Source: JACDQM01 sp044373315 (GTDB lineage Bacteria > Pseudomonadota > Gammaproteobacteria > Burkholderiales > Burkholderiaceae_C). Taken from it: a DNA stretch of 5,620 nucleotides. The position numbers and the translations under genes were made by a program. Under the pieces are notes generated by a model. That model had not been told where the DNA came from and ran no database searches. It saw only the letters and a program-made list of their open reading frames with translations. The DNA is taken from contig NZ_JBILQK010000149.1 of the NCBI RefSeq assembly GCF_044373315.1, positions 1 through 5,620 of the forward strand. Reading direction: 5' to 3'. Shown in pieces: positions 1 to 5,620 of the stretch. How positions within the stretch are numbered: the stretch's first letter is position 1; the number at the start of each line of letters is the position of its first letter.

Positions 1-2
1 CC

Positions 3-551
3 GTTCTGGAGCAGTTCAATGCCGCCTTCGGCGAGCTGTGCGTGGCCTTCGACCGCACGCCGCTGGCCACGGTTGCGGTGCTGGAAGGCACGGTGATGGG
101 TGGTGGCTTCGGCCTGGCCTGTGTGGCAGACATCGCGCTGGCCGGCCGCTCGGTGAGCTTCCGCCTGCCGGAAACGTCCCTCGGCGTTGTTCCTGCGCAG
201 ATCGCGCCATTTTTAGTGCAGCGCCTGGGCTATTCGCAGGCGCGCCGCCTGGCTGTTAGCGGCGGCCGACTCGATGGCGAGCAGGCGCTGCGCCTGGGCT
301 TGGTGCATGAGCTTCACGAGGACGGCGCGCTGGACGCTGCCGTGGATGCCGCACTGGCCCAGGTGCGCCAGTGCGCGCCCCAGGCCGTTGGCGCGACCAA
401 GGCGCTGATGGCGCGCGCGCTGCATGAGCCGGCGGAAGGCCTGGTGGCCGATGCGGCACAGGTCTTTGCCAAGGCGGCGCTGGGCGATGAGGGCATGGAA
501 GGCATCGCGGCTTTTGTCGAGAAGCGTGCGCCGCGGTGGGCGACGCATTGA
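3..551 (+). CDS. Enoyl-CoA hydratase/isomerase (crotonase superfamily), methylglutaconyl-CoA hydratase-like, 5' truncated
   Basis: This is the C-terminal 182 residues of a crotonase-fold enzyme. The reading frame is open from the window edge, and about 75-80 residues are missing compared with the usual ~260. Members hydrate 2-enoyl-CoA esters in the cytoplasm. The oxyanion-hole segment GTVMGGGFGL (codons about 87-116) is followed by ACVADIALAG and by LPETSLGVVPAQIAPF. The Glu at 171-173 matches Glu164 of rat crotonase, whereas the Glu144 position is Gly (111-113). Gly there, together with the 'P-A-x-I-x-P-F' stretch, is what I recall in LiuC/AtuE-type hydratases acting on methylglutaconyl- or isohexenylglutaconyl-CoA; this is family recall, not a search. 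The stop lies 17 bases before the carboxylase start, so the two are probably cotranscribed, as in liu and atu operons. The GTG at 42-44 is internal, not a real start. The crotonase family is firm; the exact substrate is inferred. Confidence 0.93.
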   Translation, partial: VLEQFNAAFGELCVAFDRTPLATVAVLEGTVMGGGFGLACVADIALAGRSVSFRLPETSLGVVPAQIAPFLVQRLGYSQARRLAVSGGRLDGEQALRLGLVHELHEDGALDAAVDAALAQVRQCAPQAVGATKALMARALHEPAEGLVADAAQVFAKAALGDEGMEGIAAFVEKRAPRWATH

Positions 552-554
552 GCT

Positions 555-559
555 GAGGA
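555..559 (+). promoter_or_regulatory. Ribosome binding site of the carboxylase alpha subunit
   Basis: GAGGA lies nine bases before the ATG at 569, in the 17-base gap after the hydratase stop. It supports 569 as the true start, as does the protein beginning directly with the MFKKILIANR motif typical of biotin carboxylases. Confidence 0.7.
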
Positions 560-568
560 CGGATAGAG

Positions 569-2553
<1,985 letters not shown>

Positions 2554-2554
<1 letters not shown>

Positions 2555-3435
2555 TGAGTGCTGACAAAGCCATCCTCACCTGCGCGCTTACCGGCGTGCT
2601 GACCAATCCCATGCAGCATCCGGTGCCTGTGACGCCGGCACAGATGGCCGAGGCAGCGCGCGATGCGTTCAACGCCGGCGCTTCGGTGATGCATGTGCAT
2701 CTGCGCATGCAAGACGAGGGCCTGGGCCATCTGCCCAGCTGGGACCCGGACGTGGCTGAGTCCGTCGTCGGCGCAATCCGCGAGGCCTGCCCGGGCGTGA
2801 TCATCAACCTGACCACCGGCGTGATCGGCAAGGACATCAGCGGCCCCGAGGCCTGCATCCGCCGCGTTAGGCCCGAGATTGCCGCCTGCAATGCCGGCAG
2901 CCTGAACTATCTGAAGCTCAAGGAAGACGGCTCCTGGGCCTGGCCGCCTATGGTGTTCGACAACCCGGTGGCCAAGGTGCAGGCCTTTCTGGATGTGATG
3001 GAAGCCTGCGGCGTGCACCCGGAGTTCGAGTGCTTCGATGTGGGCATCGTGCGCGCCGTGGGCATGTTTGTGAAGAACGGCATGTTCAAGAAGAGCATGG
3101 GTCGCCCGGAATACAACTTCGTGATGGGCGTGGCTTCAGGCATGCCTTGCGACGCCGATCTGCTGACCCTGCTGCCGCGCTATCTGTGCGAGGACGCGGT
3201 GTGGCAGACCACGCTGATCGGCCGCCAGGAGATCTGGCCGGTGCACCAGAAGACCGCCGAACTGGGCGGCATGCTGCGCACCGGCCTGGAAGACACCTTC
3301 TACCTGCCCGACGGCTCGCGCGCCAGCGGCAACGGCCCGCTGATCGAGGCGCTGGCGCAATGCGCTGCCAAGGCCGGCCGGGCCGTGGCCAGCCCGGGCG
3401 AGGCGCGCCTGCTGCTGGGGCTGGCGGCGCACTGA
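2554..3435 (+). CDS. Beta-keto acid cleavage enzyme (BKACE / DUF849, 3-keto-5-aminohexanoate cleavage family)
   Basis: This 293-aa cytosolic TIM-barrel enzyme belongs to the family of Kce. Kce uses a divalent metal (Zn) to convert a beta-keto acid plus acetyl-CoA into a new acyl-CoA plus acetoacetate. Visible signatures are the N-terminal TCALTG; the metal-binding pair His47/His49 in MHVHLR; TTG at 87-89; NAGSLNY at 113-119; PEFECFDVG at 156-164; and C-terminal RTGLED with Arg242, Glu246 and Asp247. The last motif keeps the same spacing as Arg226/Glu230/Asp231 in Kce. Length is normal for the family (about 270-310). The residue matching Kce Glu14 appears to be Leu16, and the position of Thr106 appears to be Ala, so the lysine-pathway substrate is unlikely. 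The start overlaps the carboxylase stop by one base, which ties its job closely to carboxylation. In liu operons this slot usually holds HMG-CoA lyase. Family membership is firm; the substrate is unknown. Confidence 0.93.
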
Positions 3436-3465
3436 CGCCGCGCACCCAGGCACGGATGTCGATCC

Positions 3466-3473
3466 CTCTAGAG
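3466..3473. repeat. Perfect 8-bp palindrome CTCTAGAG
   Basis: CTCTAGAG equals its own reverse complement; the symmetry does not extend into the flanking bases. It sits 93 bases before the acyl-CoA synthetase start. It could be half of an operator, but a single 8-bp palindrome is weak evidence. Confidence 0.3.
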
Positions 3474-3476
3474 ACG

Positions 3477-3499
3477 AGCAGTTCATGAAGTAGCAGTTC
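3477..3499. repeat. Direct repeat AGCAGTTC x2 flanking palindrome TTCATGAA (candidate operator)
   Basis: AGCAGTTC occurs at 3477-3484 and again at 3492-3499, 15 bases start to start. The perfect palindrome TTCATGAA lies at 3482-3489, overlapping the first copy. A spaced repeat with a dyad in the only long intergenic gap could be a binding site for a local regulator. No family-specific operator is recognised, and chance cannot be excluded for repeats this short. Confidence 0.3.
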
Positions 3500-3519
3500 C
3501 CGGATTCACCCCAGCCATA

Positions 3520-3544
3520 GAGCGCAACACAAAGAAGTGCGCTC
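3520..3544 (+). other. 7-bp stem-loop just upstream of the acyl-CoA synthetase ribosome binding site
   Basis: GAGCGCA at 3520-3526 pairs perfectly with TGCGCTC at 3538-3544 around an A-rich 11-base loop. The hairpin ends three bases before the AGGAGA ribosome binding site. No run of T follows, so it is not a textbook intrinsic terminator. It could be a weak attenuator, an mRNA 5'-stabilising element, or chance in a GC-rich genome. Confidence 0.45.
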
Positions 3545-3547
3545 ATG

Positions 3548-3553
3548 AGGAGA
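3548..3553 (+). promoter_or_regulatory. Ribosome binding site of the acyl-CoA synthetase
   Basis: AGGAGA lies five bases before the ATG at 3559. This strong, well-spaced Shine-Dalgarno sequence fixes the start and suggests independent translation initiation after the gap, unlike the coupled BKACE start. Confidence 0.8.
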
Positions 3554-3558
3554 CAACG

Positions 3559-5385
3559 ATGAGCGAAGCGAACGTGCACGCCCGCAGCCGCCAAGGCGAT
3601 GCGAGCCGGCTGCCTACCCCCCATTGCCTGCTGGCGACCGCGGCCCGCATACCGCAGCAGCCCGCCTACTTCGTGCGCGGCGAGCAGACTTGGGAGCCCA
3701 CCAATTGGGCGACGCTGCTGCAGCAGGTGCGCAAGGTCGCGCGTGCGCTGGTGTCACTGGGCGTGCAGCCGCATCAGAGCATCTGCATCCTGGGCTTCAA
3801 CCGGCCCGAGTGGCTGGTGATGGACCATGCGGCGATGATGGTCGGCGCCACCAGCGCCGGCATCTACTGGACCAGCGCGCCGGCCGAGGTGGAGTACATC
3901 CTCAACCACTGCAGGGCGCCGCTGTTGCTGCTGGAGGACGCTGCGCAGCTGGCCAAGATCGAGGGCCGCGGTGCGGCATTGCCGCATCTGAAGTCGGTCG
4001 TCAGCATGGGCAGCGCGACCTTGCCGAACACCTTGTGCTGGAACGACTTCCTGGCCCTGGGCGACGGGCCGGATGCGGTGAGTCTGCAGGCCGAGGTAGA
4101 CCGTCGCATGGCAGCGATCAAGCTGACGGATCTGGGCTCGCTGATCTACACCAGCGGCACCACCGGACATCCGAAGGCAGTGATGCTCAGCCACGGCAAT
4201 CTGGCCTGGACGGCGCAGTCGCTCAACAGCATCTACGGCATCGACGAGAGCGGCCGCCTGATTTCCTACCTGCCAATGGCCCATGTGGCCGAGAAGGTGG
4301 GCGCCATCCACGCGCCGGCGCGCGCCGGCAATGCGATCTACTTTGCGCGCGCCATCGAGCAGCTGCTGGACCACATGAGGGAGGTGCATCCGACCGTGTA
4401 CTTCGGTGTGCCGCGGCTGTGGGAGAAGATGCACGCCGCGCTGTCTGAGAAGATCGGCGCCGCCACCGGCATCAAGGGCGCTCTGGCGCGCTGGGCCATG
4501 GGCGTGTCGCGCCGCTGGCATGAGCTGACGCTGGCCGGCCGCACGCCCGATGCGCTGTTGAACCTGCAGATGGCGCTGGCGCGCCGCCTGGTGCTGGGCA
4601 AGGTGCACAAGGCGCTGGGGCTGGATCAGGCCACGCTGCTGCTGTCCAGCGCCGCGCCGATCTCGCCCGAGATCCTGAAGTTCTTCTTCGGCCTGGATCT
4701 TCCGGTGCGCGAGCTCTATGGGCAGAGCGAGGTCTGCGGCCCCAGCACGCTGAACCTGGTGGGCGCCACGCGCGTGGGCTCGGTGGGCCGCACCATCCCG
4801 GGCCTGGCGCTGCGCATCGCCGATGACGGCGAGGTGCTGGTGCAGAGCCCCGGCGTGTTCCAGGGCTATGCCGGTGACGAGGCGGCGACCGCCGAGGCGC
4901 TGCAGGGCGGCTGGCTGCACAGCGGCGACCTGGGCCGCATCGATGCCGACGGTTATCTGTTCATCACCGGCCGCAAGAAGGACTTGATCATCACCTCGGG
5001 CGGCAAGAACATCTCGCCGGCCAATCTGGAGAGCGATCTGATGGGCCAACCGCTGATCGAGCATGCGGTGGTGGTGGGCGAGGGGCGGCACTTCCTGGCC
5101 GCGCTGCTGACGCTGAAGGCCGACGAGCTGAAGGCCTTTGCCGAGCGCGAAGGTCTGCCGCGCGAGGGGTTGGAGCAGCACCCTAAGCTGTTGGCCGCCG
5201 TGCAGGACCAGGTGGACGTCGTCAATAGCCGCCATGCGCGCGTCGGCTCGGTGCGCAAGTTCGCGGTGATCCCGGGCAACTTCAGCATCGACGCCGGGCA
5301 GCTGACGCCGACCATGAAACTGCGGCGCAAGGCGGTGATCGAGGCGCACCGCGAGTTGGTGGAGTCCCTCTACGCTGGTGACTGA
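3559..5385 (+). CDS. AMP-forming long-chain acyl-CoA synthetase (AMP-binding; bubblegum/FadD15-like)
   Basis: This 608-aa member of the ANL superfamily activates a carboxylic acid with ATP to an acyl-adenylate and then an acyl-CoA. Motifs in order are: the P-loop YTSGTTGHPK at 197-206; YGQSE at 387-391, followed by CGPSTLN; GWLHSGDLG at 451-459 with Asp457, which contacts the ribose; the hinge FITGRKKDLI at 468-477 with Arg472; SGGKNISP at 480-487; and C-terminal LTPTMKLRRK at 582-591 with candidate catalytic Lys587. Length, the early GFNRPEW and GIYWTSAPAEVEYI segments, and the YGQSEVCGP motif resemble long-chain/bubblegum-type (ACSBG) and FadD15 ligases rather than short-chain or aryl-CoA ligases. 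No signal peptide or clear membrane helix is seen, so it is probably cytosolic or peripheral. A GMC oxidoreductase starts 14 bases downstream, suggesting a joint role in taking in a hydrophobic alcohol or acid. The actual acid cannot be told from sequence; a sterol side-chain or isoprenoid acid is a guess. Confidence 0.94.
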   Translation: MSEANVHARSRQGDASRLPTPHCLLATAARIPQQPAYFVRGEQTWEPTNWATLLQQVRKVARALVSLGVQPHQSICILGFNRPEWLVMDHAAMMVGATSAGIYWTSAPAEVEYILNHCRAPLLLLEDAAQLAKIEGRGAALPHLKSVVSMGSATLPNTLCWNDFLALGDGPDAVSLQAEVDRRMAAIKLTDLGSLIYTSGTTGHPKAVMLSHGNLAWTAQSLNSIYGIDESGRLISYLPMAHVAEKVGAIHAPARAGNAIYFARAIEQLLDHMREVHPTVYFGVPRLWEKMHAALSEKIGAATGIKGALARWAMGVSRRWHELTLAGRTPDALLNLQMALARRLVLGKVHKALGLDQATLLLSSAAPISPEILKFFFGLDLPVRELYGQSEVCGPSTLNLVGATRVGSVGRTIPGLALRIADDGEVLVQSPGVFQGYAGDEAATAEALQGGWLHSGDLGRIDADGYLFITGRKKDLIITSGGKNISPANLESDLMGQPLIEHAVVVGEGRHFLAALLTLKADELKAFAEREGLPREGLEQHPKLLAAVQDQVDVVNSRHARVGSVRKFAVIPGNFSIDAGQLTPTMKLRRKAVIEAHRELVESLYAGD

Positions 5386-5399
5386 GCGCAGATCCCGTC

Positions 5400-5620
5400 A
5401 TGGACTGGGATCTGATCATCATCGGCAGCGGCTTCGGCGGCGCGGTGGCCGCACTGCGAGCGGCCGAAAAGGGGCATCGCGTGCTGGTGCTGGAGCAGGG
5501 GCGCGAGGTCTCTGCCGCAGACATGCGCGCCGCGTCGGAAGACCCCAAGCGCTTGCTGTGGGCGCCGCGCCTGGGCCTGCGCGGCCATTTCAGCCAGACG
5601 TTGCTGCGCCATCTCAGCGT
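5400..5620 (+). CDS. GMC-family FAD-dependent oxidoreductase, cholesterol oxidase (ChoD)-like, 3' truncated
   Basis: Only the first 73 residues are in the window. They form a Rossmann beta-alpha-beta FAD-binding unit: DLIIIGSGFGG with Gly9/Gly11/Gly14, then VLVLEQG with Glu32, the expected ribose-binding acid. The following LLWAPRLG at 52-59 matches the segment I recall after the dinucleotide fold in actinobacterial ChoD-type cholesterol oxidases, which supports this branch over choline dehydrogenase. Such enzymes oxidise alcohols or sterol 3-hydroxyls; many proteins so annotated have other substrates. The start is at ATG 5400. An in-frame TGA at 5379 rules out a much longer N-terminus, and the ribosome binding site is weak, so translation may be coupled to the ligase ending 14 bases upstream. 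No signal peptide is seen. Catalytic His/Asn residues would lie beyond the window. Confidence 0.88.
   Translation, partial: MDWDLIIIGSGFGGAVAALRAAEKGHRVLVLEQGREVSAADMRAASEDPKRLLWAPRLGLRGHFSQTLLRHLS

Larger units (their letters stand above)
3436..3558. other. 123-bp non-coding gap between BKACE and acyl-CoA synthetase genes
   Basis: This is the only sizeable gap between genes and is visibly less GC-rich than the coding sequence. It holds two perfect 8-bp palindromes, a spaced 8-bp direct repeat, a 7-bp hairpin and a strong ribosome binding site, listed separately. No T-tract follows the hairpin and no convincing -35/-10 pair stands out, so neither a canonical intrinsic terminator nor a sigma-70 promoter can be called. 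It may nevertheless mark the start of a second transcription unit. Confidence 0.6.

Noticed and set aside
3461..3473. Resemblance of GATCCCTCTAGAG to a cloning polylinker (vector contamination or assembly join)
   Set aside because: It differs from the common GATCC-TCTAGAG arrangement by an inserted base and diverges straight after. The flanking genes are coherent in orientation, composition and likely pathway.
3520..3544. Hairpin as a rho-independent terminator
   Set aside because: The stem is only 7 bp, the loop is 11 bases, and no T-tract follows; a ribosome binding site follows instead.
3754..5349. A 531-codon open frame on the minus strand opposite the acyl-CoA synthetase
   Set aside because: The plus strand encodes a complete enzyme with all motifs. 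The antisense product is Arg/Gln/His-rich with no recognisable domain, the usual shadow of strong third-position GC bias.
5384..5390. Second copy of GAGCGCA, the hairpin arm, before the GMC gene
   Set aside because: It has no matching inverted arm nearby, and GAGCGC-type heptamers are expected by chance in this GC-rich sequence.

Overview
The window is a gene-dense, high-GC stretch with strong G/C preference at third codon positions. Five genes lie head to tail on the + strand, and no RNA genes, mobile elements or CRISPR arrays are visible. Protein style and base composition fit a high-GC proteobacterium; Burkholderiales (Comamonadaceae or Rubrivivax/Roseateles-like) is my best guess. That assignment is inference, because no taxonomic marker is present.

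Layout. (1) Positions 3-551 hold the C-terminal part of a crotonase-fold enoyl-CoA hydratase of the methylglutaconyl/isohexenylglutaconyl-CoA hydratase type. (2) Positions 569-2554 hold a complete biotin-dependent acyl-CoA carboxylase alpha subunit (biotin carboxylase plus BCCP, 661 aa) of the methylcrotonyl/geranyl-CoA carboxylase type. (3) Positions 2554-3435 hold a complete beta-keto acid cleavage enzyme (BKACE, DUF849, 293 aa), whose ATG overlaps the carboxylase stop by one base. (4) Positions 3436-3558 are a 123-bp non-coding gap with a 7-bp hairpin just upstream of a ribosome binding site, two 8-bp palindromes and an 8-bp direct repeat. (5) Positions 3559-5385 hold a 608-aa AMP-forming long-chain acyl-CoA synthetase resembling the bubblegum/FadD15 type. 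(6) From 5400 to beyond the window edge runs the N-terminus of an FAD-dependent GMC oxidoreductase resembling cholesterol oxidase ChoD.

How they may work together. Hydratase followed by carboxylase alpha subunit is the order of the leucine (liu) and acyclic terpene (atu) catabolic operons, where a 3-methyl-branched enoyl-CoA is carboxylated, hydrated and then cleaved by a lyase. Here the slot usually held by HMG-CoA lyase is filled by a BKACE, which performs different chemistry (retro-Claisen cleavage of a beta-keto acid with acetyl-CoA, releasing acetoacetate). Downstream, a CoA ligase for long or bulky acids and a ChoD-like alcohol oxidase suggest that the substrate enters as a hydrophobic alcohol or acid. 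A catabolic cluster for a branched isoprenoid or a sterol-type side chain is a reasonable hypothesis, but the substrate cannot be read from this sequence. The carboxyltransferase (beta) subunit and any acyl-CoA dehydrogenase or regulator would have to lie outside the window.
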